A stretch of DNA of 64,000 nt from Rhynchosporium graminicola (lineage: Eukaryota; Ascomycota; Leotiomycetes; Helotiales; Ploettnerulaceae). This document shows, piece after piece, positions 25,124 to 37,300 of this stretch. The notes under the pieces were generated by a model. It did no database searches. It was not told where the DNA came from and worked only from the letters and a program-made list of their open reading frames with translations. The stretch is from NCBI GenBank assembly GCA_900074885.1, contig FJUW01000076.1, forward strand, positions 1-64,000, given 5' to 3'. Position numbers and translations under genes: made by a program. Numbering within the stretch: position 1 is the stretch's first letter; every line of letters starts with the position of its first letter.

Positions 25124-25325
25124 TATAATAGCGTATAGTATACGTAGTAGATACGGGCTAGTATCGGTGCCTTAGGCATACCCTCCTTATATATATAGAA
25201 GGTGCAGACTCCTTTAGAGCTCTGTATCTTTCTGTTTCCTTCGTACTAGACTATATAAGATCGCTCTTAGCCTCCCTACTTGTTTATTCTTGCTTGTATA
25301 CCGCCTTGAGTCTTATGTCGTTACA
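25124..25325 (+). repeat. Element B' 3' LTR (202 bp)
   Basis: Matches 23838-24039. It ends TTATGTCGTTACA at 25325 and is followed by the target duplication CCTAA. Confidence 0.9.
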
Positions 25326-27415
25326 CCTAAATCGAGGAGAATAAAAAGGTAATTATAAATACGCTTATTATTAATAGAAAGGTATAAACGTATAAAATAA
25401 GTAATATAAGTTCTAATAGACTATTAGAAACTATATATTAGAATAGAATAAGGCAGTAGCTTGATTTTAATACTAAGGGCCCCTAATAGTTATCCGGTAA
25501 GAGTATAATTAATAAATAGATAACTATTCGCTCCGGTATCGATTAGGCTATTTATAGAGACTCTTAGCTTATTTATACTAACTATAGTTAGGTATATAAA
25601 TTACTTAATTCCTATTAGGGAGTTAAGGTTAAGATTAGAGAGATTATACTTATATAAACTTAAGAAGGAGTTTTTACCTAGGCCTTATTATTTCCCTCTA
25701 GTATTAGTCCAGATTCGGAGGGTACGTCTTCTATTACTTCCTTAGTTACTTAATCCTCTTCCGGAAATTCGTTAATTAATTAAACCTTAGGCAGGTTAAG
25801 GCAGTCTAGCTTAATATAACCGAGCTATCTATAACTATAATACCTAAGGGATTCTCCGGTCGAGGTAGTAGGGCGTTTTAGCGCGGAAAGAGTACTAGCT
25901 TATACTAGGGTAGAAATATATACGTATAGTACAGGAGTAGTTTATCGAGGAGCTAAGCTTAAGGACCGGTAAGAAGTAGAACTAATAGTAGTTATAGTAG
26001 TAATAGTAGGCTTATAGTGCTATACCTAAGTAGTAGCTTTCTCGGGATAGGTATATTCTAAGTTATAGCGATACTTAGTATTAAAAGAAAGTAAGGATCT
26101 AACTATAGAAGCGTAGTCCTTATTCTATATTAGTTTAATAATAAGAGTTAAAGCGCGTAAGGATAGTATAATCTTATCCTATATATAGAAGAACTACTCT
26201 TTCTTTTTAACTTTACTTTAGATAGTAGCGCTTTAAAATCGACTACGAAACTCGGCGAAAGTCTCGCGTATATAGTCAGGTTATTATATTTCTAAGTAGT
26301 AGAAAGTATTATAATAATCGTTTTCCTCTAAACTAGTAAGAAAGTTCTCCTCTAATAAGGAGATTATTTTATCGCTAGTTTTAAACTTATTAGTAAAGTA
26401 CTAAGGTATAAGATACTTCTTAGCTAATCTAGTAATTAGCCCCTAAACGAGAACGTACCGGGAGAAGTCCGTAGGGTAGTAGTCGGCGTTTATAGCTAGC
26501 TAGTCTCGTATTAATACTCTCTATTAAAGGAAGATAAGATCCGATTTATTATCTAGGGGCAGGATCTTCTTAGTAAGATAAGACTTCCTAGGGCGTGACT
26601 CTACCGATTCGGCGCCGGGAGAAGAAGATAGTTTATTAGGAATAGTATCCTCTCTCTTAGTACTATATATCAGAATAGAGTTTATTAGGTTATTAAACTC
26701 TGCTATACGTAGAGATTACGATATTAGTTTTAGTAAGAGAGTTGAAGATAAGCGAGGGACCCCTATAAGGAACTTATCTTATGCAGAGATTAATCTATCT
26801 ATAGTATCTTCTAGAGAGTTATTCTTTTCCTCTTAGTCCGCTAATTATTATAAGAGAGAATAGATCAGGTTCGAGTCACCTATAGTAGTAGGAGTACTTA
26901 GTAATTATACTCCTAGTGAATTTCGCTTTTATTTTCCTTTCCCTCTTAGTTAGTACTTCCTTAATAAGGTATTAACGTTCTCTAAGGTAAGAGATATTTA
27001 GGGTAAGGAAGGGTATAATAGATTAGGTTTAGAGGTAGAGCAGGAAGGATCACGTCAGATTCCCTTAGAACTAGAAAGGTCTCTAGTTTATTAGTTAAGA
27101 GCTATAATAGTAGCTTAAAAAGAGGTATATTAGGGCTATTTCGGCGGCGATACGTAGAGGTTAAAGTTCCGGGGTATTTATTATATCTTCTTTAAAATCT
27201 ATCTATAATTCCTTTATACTAAGGGAGTTATTAAAGGAGCGTCAGCGAAGACCTCCTCTATTATACTATTTACGATAAGCTAAATTAAACTCTGATTTAT
27301 AGTTATTCGAGAGATCTCTAGTATCTCGGCTATATACGAGTAGTTATCGAATAACTAACTTAATAGTAAGATATTATAGTAGGCTGTCTCCGGCTATCTT
27401 GATCTTTCTATTTAA

Positions 27416-27683
27416 TATAACGATATAAGACTTAAGGCGGTATATAAGTAAGAATAAACGAGTAGGGAGGCTAAGAGCGATCTTATATAGTCTACTATAA
27501 AGGAAATAAAAAGATAAGGAAGGAAGAAGAAGAGAGATAGAGTATAAGGCACCTTATATATATATACCAGTACTAGTCCGATACTATACCGGGTCGGATA
27601 CTAGTTCTGCCGGGATACCTATGAACTTGGGCCCTATTATCTATCCTTCTTCTCATGTGACATTCAGGTGAGCTGTCGTCATA
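27416..27683 (-). repeat. Element B 5' LTR (268 bp)
   Basis: Matches 18415-18682. The right end (CATGTGACATTCAGGTGAGC) has kept several CpA and TpG sites that are mutated in the other copy, so the two LTRs were mutated to different degrees. Confidence 0.9.
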
Positions 27684-28943
27684 TAAGGACTGCGCTAACT
27701 ACGTACTATATCTTCTCCAGATATTATGTAATAGATATTCCTTAATGATTTAAGCTTACGCAGATACTAAAGTAGTTATTAAAGAATATTTTCGCGTGCT
27801 TTAAGATATACTAAACCTTATTACTATTCTGGACGCCCTATTAACTATGTTAATTAGTACCTCTTATAGGTCTGCAATCGCACTGCTTAGCGAGGTCATA
27901 TGTACTATTACGCTAGAGACGGTCGGGCTAGTATAGATCTTACGCCTACTAGTACTAGACGTAGTTATAAGTATAGTAGCTCTTCTAAGAATTAATATTA
28001 ACGGACCGGGCTACTATATAGAATTTATACTAGGTTTATTATATTAGGTACCTTTCCACGACTTAGACCTGACGATAGTAACATTAGGAATTTTATTCTA
28101 TATTTTAAGATACTCTCTAACTCTACTTATACTTAAACTACGATAAGTACTAGTTATAAGTAATAAGATAGGAGACCTTATATTCTTACGTGAATATCTG
28201 AACGTATAGGGCTTAATTTTTCAGAGCGAGATCAAAAGTAGTATAGTAGCGTATTAATAGTCGTATTTGATCGAACCTCGTGTTAATATAGGAAATATAA
28301 CGAATTTGATTATATTATCCTTAGATTATAATATCTAATCGAAATTACTATTAACTCTTGTTAACGATATAGAAGGATACGTAGGTATAGTCGACTATAA
28401 CCGGTCGAAGGATACTAAGGGCGGAAGAAAGTTAAAGAGAACTAATAAGACTAATGTTATAAAACTAAACGGAAGTATACTAAAACGCTATAAGTCTTTT
28501 ATCTTCGCTTTATTATAACTCCTAATGTATTAACCTTTAAGGCTAGGATATTATTAGAGAGTTATAGACCTAGTTAAAAACAGAATACTCTTCTTAAGAA
28601 ACTTGATAAATATATGAGGACTAACTCGTATCGCGGGAAATGCGGAAATAATATACGCTATTAAAGATCTAGTTAATTAAGAAAACTAGGGTAATACTAT
28701 AAACGGACGCTTTTTCGGTATAATAGTACTAGATACTGAACCTTAACTATACGAACTAAGAAAACCCTACTTAAAGAAGAAGCTAACGGGTCTAGTTTTA
28801 CTAATTACTTGGACCTCTGACCTTATAGAAGATAGCGATAAAGATACGATTATATTACTAAAGCTTACTAAATCTACTTTGAAAGGGAAGGGGAAGCGGG
28901 TGATTAGACTAATAAAAAAGCTAGCTCTAATAAAGATAGTCGT

Positions 28944-29178
28944 TGTGACGACTGGTCAGGTTTGGAGGTCTCTCCCTATTGGTGGAAACACTTACTGCTA
29001 AGCGAGATTACACGAGTAGAGTTTAGGGGCCCCTTTTTATATATATATTTCTATTCTCTCTCTACTTCTTTACTCCTTAGTTATAGATTCTTAAGTGATT
29101 CTTACTACTTTATATTCATAGTAATATAAGGTCTTATTACTCAGGTAGTTTTAAGACCTTTCTAGAGTAAGAATTATA
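28944..29178 (+). repeat. Element C 5' LTR (235 bp)
   Basis: It starts TGTGACGACTGGTCAGG and matches 2762-2996. The 3' end reads GAATTATA, a RIP-altered and slightly diverged version of GCGTCACA. Confidence 0.9.
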
Positions 29179-29289
29179 TTATCTATAACACTTTTACATA
29201 AATATAAGAAGATAGTAAATATCTACTTATATTATACCTCTATACCTAGAGCTACTAAACGCAGGAGACTACGCTATATAGAGAAAGCT

Positions 29290-31690
29290 TATACTAAGTA
29301 TAAACTTAAAGAATAGTACCTAAACTGAAGTAACTTAAGTCTAATAAATCGACTACCGGTTCTCTGACTCCCTCTACCTCTTATTCTTCGGTAACTCGTA
29401 ATACTTACTATAACCTACCTCTCTCTATAGTAGAGAGTACTCGCGATAACGCCTCGTCCGAGTTAAGCTCCTTAACTCCTACTATAATCAACGAACTCAC
29501 TAAGTCGCTAAACCTCCCTGATAATACTCTTATATTAATAGTAACTATAAGTAACTTATAGGAAGACCGCGCTTACTAGCTATAAAAGGCAGAAAAGAAG
29601 CTCGCAGAGGAGAGATAATTAAACGCCGACTTATCTGCAGAACTACGCTAGTTACAGGACGAGTTCCTAGAACTACGCTAGTTAACTATCTAGCGCTCTA
29701 CTAAGTCTATATCATTTAATAACGTTTAATCGCGTATAATACTGCTACTATTAATTAAAGAAGATAACGCTACTCTAACGCCTAATAATTATCATCGAGA
29801 ATAATCTACTAGAGGAATATCGTTAATATTATACGCTACGCGTATAGAGAAGATACTAAACCTTCTAAATAAGCTCTCTAATAGAATCAACTACTCTCTA
29901 AAACTCTAGGAAGTACAGATATATAACGCCCTCCGGCGCTACTCTAGCTACTTTATCGACGAAGATCACTATAAAGATTAGTTACTTAACTAANTAGCTA
30001 CTACGCGAAGACTAAATCGATCTAGTACTACTTATAAGTAACCTCCGGAATAGCTCCGACTCTATAGATAACTTTAAGCTTATTAATACCTTAGAAGTCG
30101 CTAACCTATCGCTAGTCTTTTCTATAGTATAGTAAGTACTTAACGCTAATTATATTACGCTATTACTCTAAGCTTTATAGAAATAAGCTCTCTCTACTAC
30201 TCCTAGAAAACTAACTATAGAAAAAGATCTTCTACTCTATAAAAGAAGACTAATCGTACCTAACGTCTTATACCTTTATATATTACTTATACGCGAAGTA
30301 CACGACCGATTAGAGACTACTTATCTAAGTGCAAAGAAGACCTTATAACTACTAGTATTATAATACTAGTAGTATAGAATCGCTTTAACTATTAACTAGT
30401 ACTACTATAACTATTATACTTACCGACGAATTTAAGTACCGCGTAATAAGAAACCGGGCCTCTTCTAACTTCTACCTATACTATCATATCTATAGTAGTA
30501 TATTATAGTTAATTACTATAGCTTTAACCGCGATAAATATAGCTATAATAACGTTCTCGTATTTATTAACCGTTTCAGTAAATAAGTAATTAGTATTCTA
30601 TACCGAAAGACCTCTAATACGCGCGACCTTATAAAGCTTTACTTATACTACGTATACCGCTATTTCGGAGCTCTATTAATAATTACCTCTAATAAAAGGC
30701 CTTAATTCGTTTCCCGTTTTTAGACTATAGTTATTATAATTCTTAGCACTAAAAGATAGCTTTCTATAATAGACTACCTGTAAATAGATAGCTAAATAGA
30801 GATCTATAACTAATATCTCTAACGTAGATTATAACTTTTTATCTCTTACTATTAAGACAACTAATCGGAATTCTTACCTATTATAGACTATACCTAAATA
30901 ACTCTCCCTTACGAATCCCTTAGAGGTCTCTTACCTTTTAAAGTCGTTTATAGATATATACTCTGTATTAATTAGAATTAAAAAGACTTACTTAACTCTA
31001 CTACACTTACTAATAAGTTGAATACTTAGTAAGCTCTAGATTACGCTAATCGCTTACGCGATACCTAGACTACCGCTTAATCTAGCCTCTAATATATATA
31101 AGCTAAGATATCCTAATCCTATAATCGCTTATACCGTAAAGTCGACTTCACTATAGATAACTTTATCTAGCTAGATATATGCTATTTTATAAGTACTCGA
31201 CCTAGTAAAAAACTCGACTTCCTAACTAATAAACCCTTCTATATAATTAAAAAGGTTAGAAGCTCTTATTATCTAGAGCTCCCTACTAGTATAAAAGTAT
31301 ATAACGTATTCCCTACTGCTAAGCTATAGAAGTATCTAAACGACCCCTTACTAGGATAAACCTCACTACTACTACTACTTATTAATATTACTAATAATAA
31401 TAAATAAGAGATCGAAGACATACTTACGTATCGTAAGTAGCGTAATAGCCTCTTATACCGAGTTTCCTAGTTAAATTAAGATATCGATCTTATATAGTAT
31501 AACGCTATAGATATTAAATACGCTCCCGCTAAGCTATAATAATTCCACCTTAATAACCTAACGTAAGCTAGACCTCCTACTAGACTACCTAATTAGCTAA
31601 AAGCTTTCTACGATAGAATTAATAATTATAATTACCTTAATAGTAATAAGGAGATAGACTAACGCTCGAGAGCGAGCTTTTTTCAGAGGG
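29290..31690 (+). pseudogene. Element C gag and distal pol remnants
   Basis: The plus strand, read through RIP stops, gives a gag-like region rich in Glu, Leu and Arg up to 29993, colinear with the minus-strand gag of D and E in reverse. After the N, 29995-31690 reads integrase and a chromodomain-type C-terminus as in element F (compare 30000-31690 with 4711-6400). No functional product. Confidence 0.8.
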
Positions 31691-31698
31691 GAGAGTAA

Positions 31699-31933
31699 TA
31701 TAACGACTAGTCAGGTTTGGAGGTCTCTCCCTATTAGTAGAAACACTTACTACTAAGCGAGATTACACGAGTAGAGTTTAGGGGCCCCTTTTCATATATA
31801 TACTTCTATTCTCTCTCTACTTCTTTACTCCTTAGTTATAGATTCTTAAGTGATTCTTACTACTTCATATTCATAGTAATATGAGGTCTTATTACTTAGG
31901 TAGTTTTAAGACCTTTCTAGAGCAAGCGTCACA
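31699..31933 (+). repeat. Element C 3' LTR (235 bp)
   Basis: It starts TATAACGACTAG after a purine tract and ends AGCGTCACA, the best preserved 3' terminus of this LTR family. Confidence 0.9.
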
Positions 31934-32137
31934 GTCGTAACTAAGGAGAATAGGGATATAGAGGATATGACTTTAATCCTATAAATTATAACCGGGTTAA
32001 ATTTTAATAAGGACGTATTAGATTCATTAGGGGAGAGTAGTAGAGAAGATTAATAATTATTACTATTTATATTTACTATATATTACTAGTCGAATTATCT
32101 TTTTTCTCTAGGGATAGAGTTTTTTATACTTAGGGGG

Positions 32138-32453
32138 TATGACGCTTGCTCTAGAAAGGTCTTAAAACTACCTGAGTAATAAGACCTCATATTACTATAA
32201 ATATAAAGTAATAAGAATCACTTAAGAATCTACAACTAAGGAGTAAAGAAGTAGAGAGAGAATAGAAGTATATATATGAAAAGGGGCCCCTAAACTCTAC
32301 TCGTGTAATCTCGCTTAGCAGTAAGTATTTCTACTAATAGGGAGAGAGTAAGTATTTCTACCAATAGGGAGAGAGTAAGTATTTCTACCAATAGGGAGAG
32401 AGTAAGTGTTTCTACCAATAGGGAGAGACCTCCAAACCTGACTAGTTATCATA
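32138..32453 (-). repeat. Element D 3' LTR (316 bp, four 27-bp repeats)
   Basis: A family LTR of 235 bp expanded by three extra copies of a 27-bp unit (235 + 81 = 316). It starts TATGACGCTTGC and ends CTAGTTATCATA. Confidence 0.9.
32321..32428. repeat. 27-bp minisatellite x4 in D's 3' LTR
   Basis: Four consecutive 27-bp units, each GTAAGT(A/G)TTTCTAC followed by (C/T)AATAGGGAGAGA. Single-copy LTRs of the family (elements C, E and F) have one unit at this place. Confidence 0.92.
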
Positions 32454-34094
32454 CTACTCCCCCCTCCGAAAAAAGCTCGCCCTTGAGCGTTAGTCTATCT
32501 CCTTATTACTATTAAGGTAATCGTAATTATTAATTCTATCGTAGAAAGCTTTTAGCTAATTAAGTAGTCTAGTAGGAGGTCTAGCTTACGTTAAGTTATT
32601 AAGGTGGAATTATTATAGCTTAGTAAGAGCGTATTTAATATCTATAGCGTTATACTATATAAGATCGACGTCTTAATTTAACTAGGAAACTCGGTATAAG
32701 AAGCTATTGCGTTACTTATAGTATATAAGTATATCTTCGATCTCCTATTTATTATTACTAGTAATATTAATAAGTAATAGTAGTAGTAAGGTTTATCTTA
32801 GTAAGGGGTTATTTAGATACTTCCGTAGCTTAATAATAGGGAATACGTTATATACTTTCATACTAGTAGGGAGCTCTAGATAATAAGAGCTTCTGACCTT
32901 TTTAATTATATAAAAAAGTCAGTTAGTCAAGAAATCGAGTTTTTTACTAAGTCGAGTACTTATAAAGTAGCGTATATCTAGCTAGATAAGGTCGTCTATA
33001 GTAAAGTCGACTTTATAGCGTAAGCGATTATAGGATTAGGATATCTTAGCTTATATACGTTAGAGGCTAGATTAAGTAGTAGTCTAAGTATCGCGCAAGC
33101 GATTAGCGTAATCTAGAGCTTACTAAGTATTTAACTTATTAATAAGTATAATAGAATTAAATAGGTCTTTCTAATTCTAATTAACGCGAGGTATATATCT
33201 ATAAATAACTTCAAAAAGTAAGAGACCTCTAAGGGATTCGTAAGAGAGAGTTATCTAAGCGTAGTCTATAATAAGTAAGAATTCTAACTAGTTATCTTAA
33301 TAGTAAGAGATAAAAGGTCGTAATCTATATTAGAGATATTAGTTATAGATCTCTATTTAGCTATCTATTTATAAGTAGTCTACTATAGAAAGCTATCTTT
33401 TAGTGCTAAGAATTATAATAACTATAGTCTAAAAATAGGAAATAAATTAAAGCCCTCTATTAGAGGTAATTATTAATAGAGCTCCGAAATAGCAGTATAC
33501 GTAGTATAAGTAAAGCTTTATAAGGTCGCGTGTATTAGAGGTCTTTCGGTATAGAATACTAATTACTTATTTACTAAAATAGTTAATAAATACGAGAACG
33601 TTATCATAGCTATATTTATCGCAGTTAAAGCTATAGTAGTCGATTATAATATACTCCTATAGATATGATAGTATAGGTAGAGGTTAGAGGAGGCCCGGTT
33701 TCTTATTACGCGGCACTTGAATTCGTTAGTAAGTATAATAGTTATAGTAGTACTTGTTAATAGTTAAAGCGATTCCGTACTATTAGTATTATAATACTAG
33801 TAGTTATAAGGTCTTCTTTACACTTAGATAAGTAGTCTCTAATTAGTCGTATACTTCGTGTATAAGTAGCGTGCGAAAGTATAAGATATTAAGTATAATT
33901 AGTCTTCCTTTATAAAGTAGAAGATCTTTTTCTATAGTTAGTTTTCTAGGAGTAGCAGAAAGAGCTTATTTCCGTAAAGCTTAGAGTAATAGCGTAATAC
34001 GATTAGCGTTAAGTACTTACTATACTATAGAAAAGACTAGCGATAGGTCGGCGACTTCTAAGGCGTTAGTAAGCTTAAAGTTATCTATAGAGTC

Positions 34095-37000
34095 AGAGCT
34101 ATTCCGGAGGTTACTTATAAGTAGTACTAGATCGATTTAGTCTTCGCGTAGTAGCTACTATAAACGCTAAGTTCTTTTAGCGTTATTCTAGTTATCTAAT
34201 TTATTTATTCTACGAGAGAGAGCGTTAGTAAGTAGATTATACTTCCTAAGTCGATAGGTAATTATAAAGTTATAATCTGTAAGTAGCTCGGCTTATTAGG
34301 CTTATTATATATTTAGCTATTTAGAGGTTATAAAGTACTTAAGAGCTTTATAATTAGTAATAACGCGGATCTAATATAGTACGCTTATAAGCTCAGATCT
34401 CTAGTTACTAAAAGATTATATAATTATAAGTATTTCCTTATCATAAATAGCGTAATTAAGCTCGGCAGGTAGTATAGTCTTAGAGAAGTAAGCTACTAGG
34501 AACTAGTTTTCGTCGTGCTATTATAATAGTATACCTGCTATTACTCTATTACTAGCGTTTATTTCGATTATATAAGGTAGATATTACTAATAGTAGTAGA
34601 GGAGTAGTACTGAAGTAAGAGCGTGCTTTAAGTGATCAAAAGTATCTTTACACTCCTTAGCGAACTGAAATAATACGTTATTTTTAATAAGTTATATAAG
34701 AGGTTTTACGATAATTCCGTAGTCCTTAATAAATCGTTAGTAGAAGTTATAAAAGCTTAAGAACGATTATATACCCTTAACTATAGTTAAGTAATTCCAA
34801 GATTATATAATATTAATCTTCTTAAGGTCTACCTCGATCCCAGAAATAGAGATAATAAATCTAAGGTATTTAGTACAAGTAATATTAAATTTATACTTCT
34901 TAAGGTCGGCTTATAATCTAGTGTCTTATAATCGTTATAGCACCTTATATACGTATAATTAATACTATAGTAAGTTATTAGAGTAGATCAGAATATTATC
35001 TAGATATATTATATAGAAGTTATCTAAGTAGTCGAATAAGACGTTATTCATATATCGCTAGTACGTCGCAGGGCTATTAGTTAGACCGAAAGGGAGTACT
35101 TTACACTTATATATATTATAATAAGTCCGGAAAGTCGTATACTCTTCAGAAGCTAGATCTATTCGAATTCGGTAGAATACCTAGCGAATATCTAGTTTAG
35201 TAAATATCTTAGTAGTAGAGATTCTAGCTAGCGTTTTATCGATTAATAGTAATAAATATTAATCCTTCCTCGTAAGGTTATTAAGTACGCGAAAGTCGAT
35301 ACAGAATCTTAGACTTCTATTAGCTTTCTTAACGAAAAGAATAGATATAGCGTATAGTACTTAAGAAGGTTCGATGAAACCTTTAGCTAAGTTATTAGTA
35401 ATATACGCCTTAACGACTTTAAGTTCTTTAGCTAATATCTTATATAAGAGGAAGTATTTAAAGTTCTTCTCAGCCTTTTCCTCGAGCTCAATTTAGTAAT
35501 CGTATAAGCGATAAAGAGGGAGAATATCGCTAGCTTCCTTAGAAAAGATATATACCTACTAGCTATACTCGTGAGGGATCTATAGTTCTGAATCTAATTC
35601 GCTTAAGCTAATAGTAAATTATTAGGCGGTTTTATAATATTCCGTAAGGTCGATAGTTAAAGATACGATAGTAGTATCGTGTTACTGAACTACGATNNAG
35701 AGCTATTCCGGAGGTTACTTATAAGTAGTACTAGATCGATTTAGTCTTCGCGTAGTAGCTACTATAAACGCTAAGTTCTTTTAGCGTTATTCTAGTTATC
35801 TAATTTATTTATTCTACGAGAGAGAGCGTTAGTAAGTAGATTATACTTCCTAAGTCGATAGGTAATTATAAAGTTATAATCTGTAAGTAGCTCGGCTTAT
35901 TAGGCTTATTATATATTTAGCTATTTAGAGGTTATAAAGTACTTAAGAGCTTTATAATTAGTAATAACGCGGATCTAATATAGTACGCTTATAAGCTCAG
36001 ATCTCTAGTTACTAAAAGATTATATAATTATAAGTATTTCCTTATCATAAATAGCGTAATTAAGCTCGGCAGGTAGTATAGTCTTAGAGAAGTAAGCTAC
36101 TAGGAACTAGTTTTCGTCGTGCTATTATAATAGTATACCTGCTATTACTCTATTACTAGCGTTTATTTCGATTATATAAGGTAGATATTACTAATAGTAG
36201 TAGAGGAGTAGTACTGAAGTAAGAGCGTGCTTTAAGTGATCAAAAGTATCTTTACACTCCTTAGCGAACTGAAATAATACGTTATTTTTAATAAGTTATA
36301 TAAGAGGTTTTACGATAATTCCGTAGTCCTTAATAAATCGTTAGTAGAAGTTATAAAAGCTTAAGAACGATTATATACCCTTAACTATAGTTAAGTAATT
36401 CCAAGATTATATAATATTAATCTTCTTAAGGTCTACCTCGATCCCAGAAATAGAGATAATAAATCTAAGGTATTTAGTACAAGTAATATTAAATTTATAC
36501 TTCTTAAGGTCGGCTTATAATCTAGTGTCTTATAATCGTTATAGCACCTTATATACGTATAATTAATACTATAGTAAGTTATTAGAGTAGATCAGAATAT
36601 TATCTAGATATATTATATAGAAGTTATCTAAGTAGTCGAATAAGACGTTATTCATATATCGCTAGTACGTCGCAGGGCTATTAGTTAGACCGAAAGGGAG
36701 TACTTTACACTTATATATATTATAATAAGTCCGGAAAGTCGTATACTCTTCAGAAGCTAGATCTATTCGAATTCGGTAGAATACCTAGCGAATATCTAGT
36801 TTAGTAAATATCTTAGTAGTAGAGATTCTAGCTAGCGTTTTATCGATTAATAGTAATAAATATTAATCCTTCCTCGTAAGGTTATTAAGTACGCGAAAGT
36901 CGATACAGAATCTTAGACTTCTATTAGCTTTCTTAACGAAAAGAATAGATATAGCGTATAGTACTTAAGAAGGTTCGATGAAACCTTTAGCTAAGTTATT

Positions 37001-37300
37001 AGTAATATACGCCTTAACGACTTTAAGTTCTTTAGCTAATATCTTATATAAGAGGAAGTATTTAAAGTTCTTCTCAGCCTTTTCCTCGAGCTCAATTTAG
37101 TAATCGTATAAGCGATAAAGAGGGAGAATATCGCTAGCTTCCTTAGAAAAGACGTATACCTACTAGCTATACTCGTGAGGGATCTATAGTTCTGAATCTA
37201 ATTCGCTTAAGCTAATAGTAAATTATTAGGCGGTTTTATAATATTCCGTAAGGTCGATAGTTAAAGATACGATAGTAGTATCGTGTTACTGAACTACGAT
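34095..37300. repeat. 1602-bp direct duplication around the NN at 35697-35698
   Basis: 34095-35696 and 35699-37300 are near-identical (offset 1604). I saw a difference near 35545 versus 37149. The first copy ends and the second begins exactly at the NN, which is how two overlapping contig ends look when joined without merging. Confidence 0.88.

Larger units (their letters stand above)
23838..25325 (+). mobile_element. Element B': 1.49-kb non-autonomous LTR element (TRIM-like) nested in B
   Basis: 202-bp LTRs at 23838-24039 and 25124-25325, with target duplication CCTAA at 23833-23837 and 25326-25330. A polypurine tract (AGAAGGGGGTAA) abuts the 3' LTR. The interior is only about 1.08 kb and shows no RT, integrase or protease, so it must have been mobilised in trans. 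The last roughly 100 bp of its LTR and the leader just inside the 5' LTR match those of B, while the LTR's first half is different. It lies in the opposite orientation to B. Whether a short ORF existed between 24.04 and 24.4 kb cannot be decided after RIP. Confidence 0.88.
20150..27415 (-). pseudogene. Element B gag-pol remnant, interrupted by B'
   Basis: Minus-strand conceptual reading with RIP stops. RT runs about 23.1 down to 22.6 kb (FIKKADRGLRFYINYHKLN, then TTFRTRFGSYKYKVLPF, then YLDNFYIAYLDNILIYSE). RNase H and integrase follow toward 21 kb, and gag lies at about 27.3-25.4 kb. B' splits it at 23838-25325 (TSD CCTAA). Just inside the 5' LTR (reading down from 27415) is a leader, AGAAAGAT(C)AAGA(T)AGCCGG, that is also present in B'. 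Confidence 0.8.
18415..27683 (-). mobile_element. Element B: Ty3/Gypsy retrotransposon, minus strand, nested in A and containing B'
   Basis: 268-bp LTRs at 18415-18682 and 27416-27683, with target duplication TAAGG at 18410-18414 and 27684-27688. Next to the left LTR lies the reverse complement of a polypurine tract (TACCCTCCCCCTAAGAAG), so the left LTR is the 3' one. The minus-strand interior encodes Gypsy pol (about 20.2-23.8 kb) and gag (about 25.4-27.3 kb). An extra region with a plus-strand open frame lies between pol and the 3' LTR. B' (23838-25325) interrupts the interior. Without B' the element is about 7.8 kb. RIP-inactivated. Confidence 0.92.
28944..31933 (+). mobile_element. Element C: 235-bp-LTR Gypsy copy with the middle missing, nested in A
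   Basis: LTRs at 28944-29178 and 31699-31933, with target duplication GTCGT at 28939-28943 and 31934-31938. The interior holds a gag remnant (about 29.29-29.99 kb), then an N at 29994, then directly the distal part of pol (integrase and chromodomain, about 30.0-31.69 kb). Protease, RT and most of RNase H are absent. Sequence right of the N matches element F from about 4710 onward. The N suggests a contig join, so the deletion may not be real. Confidence 0.9.
17200..32053 (+). pseudogene. Element A extra ORF after pol (ORF-X), interrupted by insertions B and C
   Basis: Downstream of A's chromodomain one plus-strand frame stays open apart from RIP-type stops, from about 17.28 kb to 18414. When B and one TAAGG copy are removed, the frame continues without shift at 27689 (GATAAGG/ACTGCG reads D-K-D-C). 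When C and one GTCGT copy are removed, it continues again at 31939 (AAGATAGTCGT/AACTAAG reads K-I-V-V-T-K). It ends at TAATAA near 32051 after GESSRED, giving roughly 850 residues. No known domain is recognised. There is a charged, possibly coiled-coil segment (ELKR...KEAGVIELTKEYEEDI) near 18.0-18.1 kb. The start is uncertain. Position and length are those of an envelope-like or accessory third ORF, but homology is unknown. Confidence 0.6.

Noticed and set aside
32321..32428. Regularly spaced 27-bp repeats resembling a CRISPR array
   Set aside because: The units are contiguous with no spacers, lie inside a retrotransposon LTR, and the genome is fungal. It is a minisatellite.
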